DNA from: Ciona intestinalis
Lineage: Eukaryota; Chordata; Ascidiacea; Phlebobranchia; Cionidae
Assembly: GCF_000224145.3 (NCBI RefSeq)
Contig: NC_020169.2
Coordinates: 832,032 to 896,031, forward strand
Direction of reading: 5' to 3'
Length of the DNA stretch: 64,000 nucleotides
The notes beneath the pieces are model-generated. The model made no database searches, had not been told where the DNA came from, and saw only the letters and a list, made by a program, of their open reading frames with translations. The translations under genes and the position numbers were made by a program. Positions 11,501-24,200 of the stretch are shown in pieces; positions within the stretch are counted from its first letter, which is position 1; the number at the start of each line of letters is the position of its first letter.

Positions 11501-14500
11501 TGTTTCAATCTTTGTATCAAAATGTTATGTCTTGTTTTATTTGTATTACACATTCTTTTGATCTAATATTGATTTCCAGGAGGAAGAAAGAATTTCTAAA
11601 GAAGAGGAGAAGAGAAAAAAGAAAGAAGAAGAAGAAAAACTCAAGCAAGAGAAGTTGAGACTAAAACAAGAAGAAATGGAAAGAAAAAAGATGGAACAAG
11701 AGTATGTTGTATAAAGTTATTAGTATGGTTAATGAAGCTAATAAATATTCTTTTGTTTGCATTTGCTTATTTTTTGTTTTCTGTTGCTTATATAACATTT
11801 TTCTACAGAGCAAAGAGGCTTGAAAGAGAACAAAAGGAAGAAGAGAAAAAGAAAGAACGCGAAAAAAGGGAAGTAGAGAAAAAATTAAAAGAAGAAGCGA
11901 AACTAAAGCTTATTCAAGAAAAGGAAAAAGCTGAAGAAGAGAAAGTAATTATCTAGCTGTATTTTCGCTTTTGTAAACTCTCCCGTTATCATGACTGAAG
12001 ATACGAAATAAGTTTCATTCTTTTATAAAATTGAACATTTTGATTTTATCTCTTTTTTTAAATTATACAAAGCTTATAAACTTACCCTAGTAGTGACCAC
12101 TTTAAAGCCTTGCTACGTGAAACTGAAGCTTTGTTACATTGGTATTTCAAGAAAGAACCATATATAAATATAGTTACAACTTTTTTTTTCTATTTTTCTA
12201 TTTAATCCTATATTATTCTTTTTTTTGTTTTAGAAAAAGAAAGAAATGAAAAGAGCTTCAAACTTCATGGGTTTCTTCACTTCACCAGCGAGAGCAAATG
12301 CACCAAAAAAGGTTTAATGCTTTTTGTTTTGTTAAATTTAAAGTTTTACATACAAGAAATAATGAATTAAATTTTTATTGTAACGTTTAGTGAAGTTTCA
12401 GTTACTCAGAACAAGTTGCATATACAATTGGTAAATAATATTTGTTTACATTCAGCCACCCCAGCAAAAGCAAGTTGGCTCATTTGTTCCTTTTCAAGTG
12501 AAAACTGGGATGTCCATTGCTCCAATACAAAGAAGGAATGTCTCAGAATCATCAAGATCTTTATTGCTTGAACAAATCAAGCAGCAGGTAGAATATATAG
12601 AGAATATATATATAAGAAAGTAAATGTATAATATAATATATATATATTTGCTCCAATACAAAGAAGGAATGTCTCAGAATGCGTCTTCGCACTAGTGCAT
12701 ACTTTTATATTCGTCTTATATATAGAGTTAGTCACAATAGTCAGTTTTTGTAGGTATGGTGTCACTGAAACGTCAGGACCAGACGTCAGGTACATGCGTA
12801 GTATACAAATCACCATCAGCTTTATGGCTTGTTTTTATTGTATGTACATCATACATGGTATTTCATTGTAATAAATGTAATAAAGGCAAACTAGGGCAAT
12901 TCCATTGAAAAAAAACAATAAAAAATATTTTTTTACACCTGTTTTAGATTTATATGTAACTTAGAAACAGTTTATACATGATTAAATGTGCATTATTTTT
13001 ACATAAAAATGATTTACTTTCAGAATTCCTCATCTAACTACCTCCAGGAAATAAACAGTGAAGTTTTTCAACCACGAAAATCTTGTTCAACCATTGCTAA
13101 GCATAGCAAACAACTTTTAAGGTTTTCATTGAAATAGCTTGTAAATTTATTATAGACCTACATACATGAAAATGTGGACCTTTCAGAGATAGAAAAGTTA
13201 CTACTGCTCAAGTAATTTCAAACTGTTCAAAAACACTTTTTATTTCATAGGTTTTGTATATCTGCTACCTGTATAGCAGTAATACAATTTTATTTATTAC
13301 ATAAGTAATAAATTTAGCTTAAACGTTGTAAAATTGCTAATGTTATTAAAGCATTTTTTCTAAAAAATGAATTTTAGAGCATTCGGCCTAATCTGCTGGC
13401 CATAATATTTTGTAATGTCAACTTTAATAAACTAAACAAAAAAGTTTGTAAAAAAAAAAAAAACACTTATCTTACATACATACCCGCATACACACAGAAA
13501 GTGAATATGACATATGGGTCTACGCCACGGTATTAACCTTTTGTCTCTTTGTAGTCTCACAGATGATGGTTTAGAGTTAGTTGGCAGTGGTGAAGACAGC
13601 AGAACAAGTTGTGTGCTTCAAGTTCGGGCAAACTTCTACAATTTTGTGAAAACAACCGACCCCCTTATTATGGGACTTACAGGAAGACAAGCAAATATAT
13701 TCAACCTCGTAATCCACTCAAGAAAGACACGGTTTGAGCTTACTTTATTTTTATTTATGTATTGTGCCGTGTTCCCTTGTATATATATAATTTTTTTTTG
13801 CTCCTATTTTTTATTTTATATAAGGCCTTGGGTACAACATTTGTCTGTCCTAGATAATGAAAACATTATGATTTTTATGTGGGAACTGGACAAAGTAAAG
13901 ATAAGTTGAAACTTTTAATATCATTTTTTTACTCAGAATCTATTGGATTACGAAGTTGATTCTGATGATGAATGGGAAGATCCTGGTGAAGGTGAAGATA
14001 TTGTTAATAGTGATGGGGTGAGTAGAAAAACATATCTAAAATTGTTTTAGAGAAAAAATTCTGTTCGTTGGTTGGAGTAATAAACCACAATGGATGTTGT
14101 CATGACTCATGAACAAGACACAAAAAAAACTGAAAAAAAAAATTCTATATAAACATCAAAACTTTTATAAATGAGGTCTTTTGACTTAATAATTTGTTTA
14201 TATTTTCAGGAAGAGGAAGGAGATAAAGAAGATGAAGAGGAGGAAGGGGATGGATTCTTTGTTCCCCATGGTTATTTATCAGATGATGAAGGAATTGATG
14301 AAGATGCAGATGAGGTGTGTGGATCTTTTATATAAACTTTTGCTGTGGGGAATAATGTATTGAAATCAAAAAATCTCTTTGACAAATTTGATTTTGATTC
14401 ATGATACATATGTTTGACGAATCGAAATATGCTTCTAGCATATCTTTAAGTTTTAGCCTACCAAATGTCTCAGTGTCTGCGGAAGGTAGGTTCTACTCTA

Positions 14501-17500
14501 CAGCCCGTTCACAAAAATGTATATTGTAATAATACCACAAGATGTTACAATAAATGTATATTTTTGGTTTTGTTTCTTTTTTGTTAAAAATTACTATTCT
14601 TTATTATATTCTGTTTAAACATTTTTGTTTATTTAAAAATAAATTTTCTTTTCAAGGAAACTGGTGGAGATATTTCAGACCAAAAACTTAAAATGAAACA
14701 AAAAGAGTTTGAAAATTCCTTTAAAAGAAAACTTCAAGTTTTAACGGTCAAGAAAATTGGTTGTGTGTGGGAGTGTGACCAACATAAATGTCAACCACAG
14801 GACTTGGATTTGTTAAAAGGATATAAAGTAAGTGATGGAAAATTAGTAAGTTTTTAAATTCACCCCTGAGTGACAACTGACAAGCTGTAGGTATGAATAA
14901 AATTGGTCATGAAAGGAATTGCCAAAGTATGTGAAGTAAAGTGTGCCATGAACATAAATCAACTCTCCCCTAATTGTGAAACTGTTAAAAATTCCTGTTA
15001 GTGCTATACAAAATTTCCCATATTAAAAAGTTGTGAAACTTTTGCTGCTTCAGGCCCTTCAATTTATTTCTTAACAATCAGTATTTATATTTTAAAATCC
15101 GCTATTTCAGATAAAATGTTTCACCACAAGTCCAATAAACTTGGATGAGTTACCTCCATCCAAACCATTGAACACAACTTCAAACAATGATCAACCGAAG
15201 GCTCCCAAGAATGGAGTTCCTGAAGAAGGTAAGAAGTGTACTGTATGTTCATGGGTGTTGAAGCCTCAAGTTTTAGCCAATTCAATATGTATTTGTTATT
15301 GTTTTATTTTACAACATGTTTTACAAATATAATTTACCTGCAGTATCATGTATTTTTGTTGTTTTAATACGATTCATAGCATTATTATAACCCATAACTT
15401 TTGATTTTTACATTGAAATGTTATAATTAAACTTAAAATATTTGCTTTAAATATGAAATATGTAAAAACTATAATGCAAGAAATTTTTGTCGTTCGAATT
15501 GGTTAACTCTGTGTAATATCACCCAATAATTTTATGTACCAAATTGTCAATTTTATCGCATTTGCGTTTTAACCAAGTTTTAATTATCTAATATCCCTCA
15601 TTCAGCGATGCCTGATTTGATCCGTTTACTTCATGGAAGTCCACACAGCTCCCAACGCTTGGTGAAAGAATTTCAAGTTTATTGGGAATATAAGAATACC
15701 ATAGGTTGCGCCCCTAATCATGGACCACTACCTTTAAATACTCTTGGTCAGTACATAAAATAGTCTCTGTCATTTTAAGAGCCATGTTTCCCTGCAGCTA
15801 CATTCTTTTTATTATAATAAGTGGTATGTTAATATGCAAAATTAATGCCTTAAATAATATGTTGGTATGAAAAATAAGTAATTTTATACCAAGATCTTGG
15901 ACAGAGTTTCTTAAATTGTGTGCCACGAAAACGACGTACAAAACCTTACTTATTCTTATTCTACTATAACATTAAATCATGGACATTTACGACTTTGGAC
16001 AATTTAAATATGTTGTGACTTAACACTGATCTATGCAAAATTTTCATTTAAAAAATGTATTTTGATCTTCTTAGACACCAGGGTTTCTGGGTCCAACATC
16101 ACCCAAGAGGAATCTCAAAAATTTCTCCCTCCCTCCAATGCATCTTCTCCAAGTCTTCCCAAACCATCCCTTGTCATCCAAAGTCCTTCATCACAGAAGA
16201 TCTCAGCATCTCCATCACAAAGCAGAGTTGCTGGAGTCGATTTATTGTCCCAGATGGACAAGGGACCTTTCTGGATCTCTAAATCTCAGTTAACAAAGAA
16301 AATCAAAGAGATTGGAGCTTATGGGAGAAAGGAAACTTTAAACCGCTCGTGTTGGTAAGTCATTACCTGGACAATCCAAAACTTCTAAAATATATTCAGA
16401 ATACCAAGAACCTAAAACTGCTATTACAGTTTCTCAAGTAACCAACTTAGCTTGTTGAACTGACATATACCACATCAAACTAGAGAAGTGTAATGTTTTT
16501 TTTTACTTTTTGCTATAATTTTCAATACTATTCCATTAAATTACCAATATAAGGCAGCTTATACAGAATCTAAGCCAAAGTAATTTGGTTAAATCGACTG
16601 CACCGCTGTAGTTCACTAGCTACAGTCTGTTAAGTAAAAAAGTGATGAATTATTTGTCATTGGTACGGTATGTACATTCACATTTAACTGTTAGTTTAAG
16701 TTGGAATAAACCTCAAGTAAAACTAATATAAACCATTATTTTAGGTTTGTATTGGATGCAACATTTGAGAAATATTCTCTGGACCCCAAAAACTACCCGC
16801 TGCCCGCACGTTGGGGTTACATTACCCAGGTCCCTGATATCTACTTAGGGGAAATCCCAGTAGCCCCTACCACACCCAACAGCTCTTCAAACAACCAAGA
16901 AAATCCACAAATGAAAATCGGAAAATTTGCTCACAAAGTTTCCGCAGAAGACTTGTTGGAAAAAAGCATTTTAAAGTGAGTGAGGTTTAAGTTATAATTG
17001 CTAGGATAGTGGTTCTGTTAGAAAAATCACTATTATATAAATATGTAACCAACTTTCTAGGAAATTTTTGATGTCGGTGTTTCGCCATCATTTTGGTGCC
17101 TTTATCAAAATTAAATGAGAAAAATGTTACAGATATATGATGCCTTAATGTAGATGGCAACAGTCTACATATCATTGTTATTGCTTAAGGCCAACTTAAA
17201 TTATAACACAGATGCCTATTGCACACCATGCATGGTCGCTTCAGTAACTTCATACAACTTATGACCTATAAATTGAAATAAATTGTGTTTTCAGATGCAT
17301 GCAGGAGAAAGCAAAGCAAGAATCCCAACCAGAACCCTCAACAAGTTTACATAAATTCACCACCAAGGTAGAGTATTGAAAGAAGTTATCTTAACATTTG
17401 GTTTCAATTATTTACACCTTGTTATTTAAATGATTTATGAATTGGAATAGCTTTGGTGTTTTATTGATTATCAATAATTTATGAACATTATTTGGCACAT

Positions 17501-18283
17501 GTTGTGTAAAATTATTAAAATTAGAGGCATTAAAAATGTTTTGTACTACAAACTGATTCAAATAATTTAAACATTTTTGTAGCATTAATAGAAAAAAAGT
17601 TAGAGTAATCCTTGTCTCCTCTTGAAATCTCCTAAAAACCTCCTTTAAAAAAGCATATACAACAACCCATAAGCTCCATTGGGTTGGTGCAATTTCTGTT
17701 TAAGGTTTTGCCCAAAAACTCAAGCTAACAATATTAGCAGTGTTGACCCTTAAGCTCTTGTATTTTGTGCCAAGGAAAAACACGCTAACCACTGCCATTG
17801 CACTGCTTAGTTGTCTACTAGTTTAAGAAACTCTAATCCAGGTATCTGTTATTCTTCCTAAGGTATCTGCTGATGAGTTGCTTGAAATATCTCGTCAGAA
17901 GTCCATGCTAGAACAGGAGTCAAAAAAAAGTCGTCGTGTTGAGCTGACGACGCTCGCATTGAAGAGCCAGGATGAAGAGAATGTTGATCCTGACTCCTCC
18001 TCCCAACCTCCACCATCCTTTGGAGTTCCATCTCACTCTGCGTTCAAATCTTTCTTCAAAATGAGTGATTCAGTTCCAGAAGCAAAAAAATCAGCTTTGC
18101 TGCCAAATAAGGTAACGGGGTATGTAAGTCAATTCTTGTAACTAATCCGTGTGGTGGCGCTGCAGGGTCGCAAAAAAACGTTGCGCTTTTTATCAGCAAG
18201 TCTTTTACTGAAGCTGATTTACATTTTCGTTTAAATAACAGACTGAAGATACAAAACCAGTCACGAATGTGGACTCTGCGTGA
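8516..18283 (+). CDS. CHAF1A: CAF-1 large subunit p150 (CHAF1A)
   Basis: Largest subunit of chromatin assembly factor 1, which deposits H3-H4 behind the replication fork. Twenty-four coding exons, all in phase: 8516-8555, 8749-8902, 9583-9655, 9964-10026, 10307-11017, 11295-11351, 11410-11484, 11580-11701, 11809-11944, 12234-12311, 12456-12587, 13024-13121, 13555-13731, 13825-13894, 13937-14017, 14210-14314, 14657-14827, 15111-15228, 15606-15746, 16075-16354, 16745-16975, 17295-17367, 17863-18111, 18242-18283; predicted length 1158 residues. Landmarks: N-terminal NKKLKQAQLNF matching human KKLIQARLPF; DVIVIDDSS resembling the human SUMO-binding STVIIDLTED; a long Lys/Glu-rich coiled coil (exons 6-9); MGFFTSPAR, a PCNA-box-like motif; LLDYEVDSDDEW; an acidic block then DGFFVPHGYLS; KIGCVWEC; and a winged-helix region starting SKSQLTKKIKE. 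A poly(A) signal lies at 18446-18451. Identification is firm; exon 14 is the least certain. Confidence 0.95.
8977..9152 (+). mobile_element. TIR element (MITE) in CHAF1A intron 2
   Basis: CAGTAGGGTAAGAGAATATG at the left and GGTGTCCCATCTTTCCCCAC at the right. A (CT)n run of about 20 bases directly follows. Confidence 0.82.
12648..12680 (+). repeat. Copy of 33 bases of CHAF1A exon 11 inside the next intron
   Basis: The bases from TTGCTCCAATAC to GTCTCAGAAT at 12517-12549 in exon 11 occur again without a mismatch at 12648-12680, inside intron 11, after a run of TA repeats. The copy is not flanked by usable splice sites in frame, so it is unlikely to be an exon. Confidence 0.85.
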
Positions 18284-21228
18284 AATGTCTTGTTCTTCCA
18301 AGAGTTTGAAGATATGATCATGGTGGTTCAAAAAGACGGAATGCTCCAACAAACTCTTCCCTATTTTTCTAACATTGCTTTTCTTTCAACTTCGATTCTA
18401 GTCAATTCTTTCGCGTTCTTTATATGTACAGCTATACCTTTTTTCAATAAATCCTGTAGCATCTTTTTTATGTAAGAGACCGGGAAAATCGCTACATTGC
18501 TTCCATCTACAACATTGATACCTATTATACAAGAGAAAAAAAATCGTCAATATTTTTGGAGTACCTGATTTTGTTTCAACAGTGTTCGGTTTATTGGCCT
18601 GTTAATCCCTTCACATTGCCGCGTTTGTAGTTCTAATAAACAACAGATTAAACCGTGTGTTAAATAGAAAGTCGTCGCCATAAGTTTGCTCTTTATCTTC
18701 AAGATGGCCCTTATGTAAGAACATCGGCGCCAAAATGAAATTAGCGTTGCATTATTTATTGTTATGCGGTTTTATCTTGGGATCATTTTCTTTTTACTAA
18801 ATTAAACGACTTTTTGCTGTAAGCTGAGAAGTTTTACTGTCGTTAGGACGTCTGAGCATGAAAAGTAAATTAGGGCTACTCGACATTGGTAATTAGAAAA
18901 GGGTAGTACATGTGCCCAGACAAGGCGGTATAACATCGGTTTATTTTTGCTCCTCTTTAACGTGCTTTAAGATATTGTGGTACATAGAGGTTTTAATCGC
19001 CGTTAAAACCAATTAGCAGACATCGGTATTGATGAAGGCGACGAAAGCAACCTCGGTAGTCAAAGGTGTCGACATGCGCTCTTTGCTGATGACGTATTGT
19101 TGACACAGAGAACGAACATATGCGCTCGTTTCAAACTACCAGTTCCACTGTGAACAAACAATGTACTAAAAGTTTTCAGTTCACCTATAGATTGGTAATT
19201 GGTGGTAATAGAAGACAAGGCAGCGTTAATATAGATATAGTTTTCATGGACGTTCTTATTTGTAAAGTAGACGCAGCCACAGTAAAGCGTTACCTTGCAA
19301 ATACTTGGTCAAAATAATAGCAACAATATTTAAACGAGTTGAGTTTCTCTTGGCAAAGTATAAACATGATAATTGGTATAAAGAATAGTGTTCTTGTTGA
19401 ATTTTAGTTATTGAGGTATAGTACTATGGGGCAAGGTGGGACACTTTTAGCACATAATGTCTTAATTTCCTGATCGTGTTTTTAACAATACTCTATGGGA
19501 GTCTTACGGATACGATTTTAAAACTCTTTGAATGTTCTATATTTAAGGTGAAATGGAACAATTAACAAAGGTCTGTGGAAGTCGTGAAGATACGGTTTTA
19601 TAATTGAATGTTCTTTGTTTACTGTCAAATGGGTCGAGGAAATGAATGAAATATGTCCCATCTTACCCCAATCTACTATACACCTCTAGAGTTCTAGCCA
19701 CACATATAAAAGTCTCGCATCCAAATCAGGCGAGGACTCCTTTAAGGTTGGAATATAAACGGTTGTGAATGTCGTTATTAGATGTACGATCAAAAATCAG
19801 TTTTGTCAGTGGTATTTTTTAAAAAATGTTGCTTGTGTGCTATCTATGCGCACTTTAATAGCTGTAAAAAACTGGTCAAACCTTTTATTGACACCGGTTT
19901 TGAGTTTGTTAGATCAGCAATGGGATTCGGTCGATATCAATAGTGGGGAAATGTATATTCTGTCGATTTGAAGTGCACTCAAAGTGGCTTTTAACTACTG
20001 CTGATTCGTTCTGTCGCTTCGCTAAAATAAGTGTCCGGACTACCCTGCTTGGAACCGATCTCACGGAAGCGAAAATTATAAACACACGTTTCAACTGCCG
20101 CCAAGCGTTCAGAACGTTGGCTATTTGACCGCGCGTAGCAGAACCAATAGTAATGATGTTCAGTGTCTTATTTATAGAAAAAAAAACGACCGTTATGGTT
20201 CGTCTTCATTTTAACAAAAATGCTTTGGATGCTTTCTATAGCTTTTCGTGTCCTTTGTTTGGTGTACGGGAACGCACGCGATTTTGACAGTTCGTAGATT
20301 AAGAAGTCATAAAGGGGTTTAGAATTCATCTTACCTGTAAATGGTCGTTAATTGTCAACTATATTATGTGGTAAGCACATGGTGTATGGGCGACGGTTGG
20401 TATGCGGTGAGGAATGTGAAAGCAATATAGGTTATCGTTTATTTATGGTTGAATGTCGACCAAATGAGGCCAGTACGTGGATAAAAGGATAAACCAGGTT
20501 ACCTCTTGTTTCTCCGCCAGGCCCACGTTTGCTACATTGCTTATTTGCCTTGTCGGATTACTGTAAACGTTCTTGTGAGATCGGCGCGATCAATCATATA
20601 TACTTCTGAGCTGGTACTGTGTACAGTTTTGGACGGTTAGTTAAAAACAGGACCACGTTAGATTTAGTATAGAAACCATTAGTTCATGCTGCTGGATTAT
20701 TTCATTACGTATATATTGCGGGAGGCTTTAATCCGCGAACAACTGTATATAAATGATTGTTGGTATGCACGCATGCACGTAATCTTTCACATTGCGACGC
20801 ACACACACGCCAATAACAATCACAAACATTCTCCAGGGTAGTAGGATAATTCGTATTTCAGCCAAGCTCGTGATTAGAGTACAACGACATGGAGTCGGAT
20901 AAGACGGTGTTAGTAGCTCGTGATAACTAAGAGCAAATTACAGGCTCGGTGCCTTGGCGTCGAATATCGAAAACAAATATTTTTCTTTGACTGCATATCG
21001 ACAAAGGTTGTTTAGAGTGATGTAGCATTTGTATAGGTTTGCGGTTAAAGTCTGTTATAAATGCAGGCTCAGATTACGAGCTTTGTCAATTCGGAATATA
21101 TTTACTGACTGTTTTGTACAAATATTTGAACCGGTATTTACAGGTCAAACTAGCCTTCAACCAAATTGTTAATCTACAGTCTTAATATTGTATATTTATG
21201 ATTTCAATTAACTTATTTTAAATTACAG
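18284..21228. other. Spacer between CHAF1A and the RhoGEF gene
   Basis: Begins with the CHAF1A 3' UTR and its AATAAA at 18446-18451, carries a TIR element at 19417-19680, and otherwise shows no reading frame or repeat I can support. The right half presumably includes the promoter and a 5' UTR intron of the RhoGEF, because a strong acceptor (AAATTACAG) ends at 21228. Confidence 0.5.
19417..19680 (-). mobile_element. TIR element (MITE), enlarged by internal duplication
   Basis: GGGGCAAGGTGGGACACTTT at the left and ATGTCCCATCTTACCCCAAT at the right. Internally the segment with TATGGGAGTC, TACGATTTT and GAATGTTCT occurs twice, so this copy is about 70 bases longer than the rest. Confidence 0.8.
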
Positions 21229-24200
21229 AACGTTCTCTATGTAGGTTGCTTGTCCGTGCCGAGATAATTGTTTGTTAGGTTTATTGCAATATGGTCGAAC
21301 GTTCCGCATTGAGCAATGGCCAGTCAATGATTACTGTCAAGCAACCATTGATAGATGTACGTGCTTGGTTCGCTAGCTCCCGAGGCCCTGGTGTATTCGG
21401 CCACGGTAATGTGACCACCAGCATGAGAGTCCCTCACTTCGATATCGATCAATTTGCACTCAAAGCTAACGTAAGTGCAGGATTTAATGGACAATGTCAG
21501 CGCAGGTCACACTACGATAACACGCTCGTGCAGGAAACCACAGCGCTTCATCGGCGACCAGAAGTAATACTAAATAGCAATTGTAGACAAGCCGCTACGT
21601 ACGGTCCTGACAGCAGCTTGACCGAGAAAAGTACGCCCGCCCCTCTCTACAAGATGTATTACTCTGATCCATATCGAGCTGGTGGCGGCAGACAAAACGG
21701 AATTATTGACAGCGGCAGGTGTGGTGTTTTTAGCGAGGCCGACAATGTTGTTACCCAAAACACGAACGGGCTTAGGGCGGGAGGGTGTCCCGTGTCACTT
21801 GACACTCGGCCACGTGACAACACTATTGTTGCAGAGGTGCAAACAGTAACTTCGAAAGGGAATATTTCAACAAAGATCCTAACGACGTCACATATTCTTC
21901 CTCCTAACTTACATGGTGTTAATGAAAGTTTCGACCATAATGGGGAGAGAACCCAGGTGCCAGGAATGGATCATTTCGACGGTCTCCCAATATGGAATAA
22001 AGCGCAACGAAACGACGATAGCGTGACGGTAAAGCAACCAGCAGACCTATCTGCGATCGAGCAAGTGGGAAATGCCGAGTTGAGGAAAAAAAGTATGTTT
22101 GAGCAGACCTTCACTTCAGCGTTCACAAGCGCGGAACCGAATCGCTCGCAGGCTTCACATACGACCATTGCTGTCGCCCAGTCATCACAGGTAGTCGATC
22201 ATAACGTGGAAACTAAGAGCGGTGATATAGTCGTAAAGCAGATTTTAACGAGCGCCGATGGCTCTCTCTCCCATGTAAGACGAACGAAGGGTCGCAATTC
22301 GATTAACGATATCAATTCCGCTGAATTTTATAGCTCCTGCCCGAAGTCTGACGCAACAGACCAAGTGACTGTAATTGAAGTGACAGCTAAAGAATGCTTT
22401 TCAAACTCGGTGTGCGTGGCCGAAGTGAGAAGAAGTTCGTCATTGTGTAGGCGAGCGACAACAACAGAAACGCAGCAAGTGCTACCAACAAACTGTCTGC
22501 ATCATAGTCAAGTTAAAACTACAGTAGTCAGCGACCAAATCAGCCATGAGATTTTACTCAATGGTACAAATCTAAGAGGAAGTTCGCAATATCGGGTTTC
22601 CTACTCAAACGATTTCAACAAGCCAGTAACTAGTCCCGGAATAACTCAGGATTATCTCAGGCCACCTCGCTGCCAGTCGTCGATCAATCTGCAGGAGAAC
22701 GTGGATAAAACCACAAGTTTCCGAACAAAGAGAAACTCGTTCCTGTGTTCGTCACAAGCCAATATACTCAAGCTTAAACTAAGAAACAGTGTCCGAAATC
22801 CTGCGAGCGAGCACGATCCGTCGTACAGGAAAAGGCTTTGTAAATCCTTAACAAACATTACCGCCGACGATTTACTTAGTGCTCCATGCGCTTCTATTTA
22901 TGATTCGAATTTGGATAATTCACAAGAAAGCAAAAGTTCCCAAAGCGATTTGTTAGCAAGCCGTATGCGGACAAATCGGGTGAGTTTATTTTATTCCAAT
23001 GTGTTTAATATGTGTTTTTACATGTGTTTAATATGTGTATTTAATACGCAATTGCAATTGTATAAGCAGTGTATTTTCAGACGGAACTTCTCCCCGAAGA
23101 CCTGCAAAAGCCAAACAACATTAATTTCACGGTCGGTGATTTAAACGCTGTCAATTCAAAGAAAGAAGTCCCACCTTCCCAATCTAACTCAACCAAGAAG
23201 TTAAAACACGAAGGCAAAAGAAGGGTTGACGACGAAATGTCTCAATCCGTTCCAACTCGCTTGCAAAATGATGGCGTTAAATTGACCAGTGACAACAAAA
23301 GTAAACTTCTATCATCCAGAAAGACGCCTAAGCTGTCGAAGACGCTATTTCCTTTCATGCGTAAAAACCGCAAGCGCCAGAACAACATGGCAGAAAACGC
23401 CACAGGAAAACCGATGAAGGCGAAAGGGACAATCAACAACAAGAATGCATCAGATTCAGCAACCAATAAGATTAGTAAGAAAGACAATGGAAATAACATT
23501 TCGGCCGAGCCTTCCAAATCTCACTTAACTAACACAAATACTTCCTTTCCACAAAAAGACGGAATGGGTTCCGTAGGATTTCGTAAACTAAAGGTAAATT
23601 TTCGTTTGTACTAAACTAGCTTCGGTATATTTTGTCTGAAATACAAAGATCTAATTACACGGACCCCTGAGAATTAAACGGACCACCGTAACTTCATTAT
23701 CTGACCGGTTTAACTTCGACTTTAACTCATTTGTTTGCTTCCAATGTGGATCAATGTGAACACCAGGCGTATAGTGGTGACCGGTTGAACCATGTTTTAT
23801 GCATCATTGTTCAGGCTTTAAAAAAGTAGACTTATAAAATACCACCGGTGAACGCAATGTCAATGCCCTCGTTTCCATGGCCATAAAAGCATATATCAAT
23901 ACTGTAATGAAGAAATAGCTATTATTCTGCATTACAACATTGAAATAGTTTTATCGTTAATACAAATGAGAAATAAATAAGTCAAAAGAAAATAACCCTA
24001 CAATCAAAACATAATCAAGGGACGCATGCGTCGAATTACGGAAGGGCATTTCTCATTTACTTTTAACCCCCTAGTGTCTCGGAACGTATTAAGGTAAAAC
24101 GATATACAGGTGGAAGTACAGCTATTGTCTTGCCCGTAGAGAATTCCAGCTAATATAGATTATGGTTTACCAAGAATCTGATTTCACTTTAATTTAAAAC

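Noticed and set aside
21570-23517. Minus-strand open frames opposite the RhoGEF N-terminal exons.
   Set aside because: They are antisense shadows of a coding exon with low-complexity content; no splice or family evidence.
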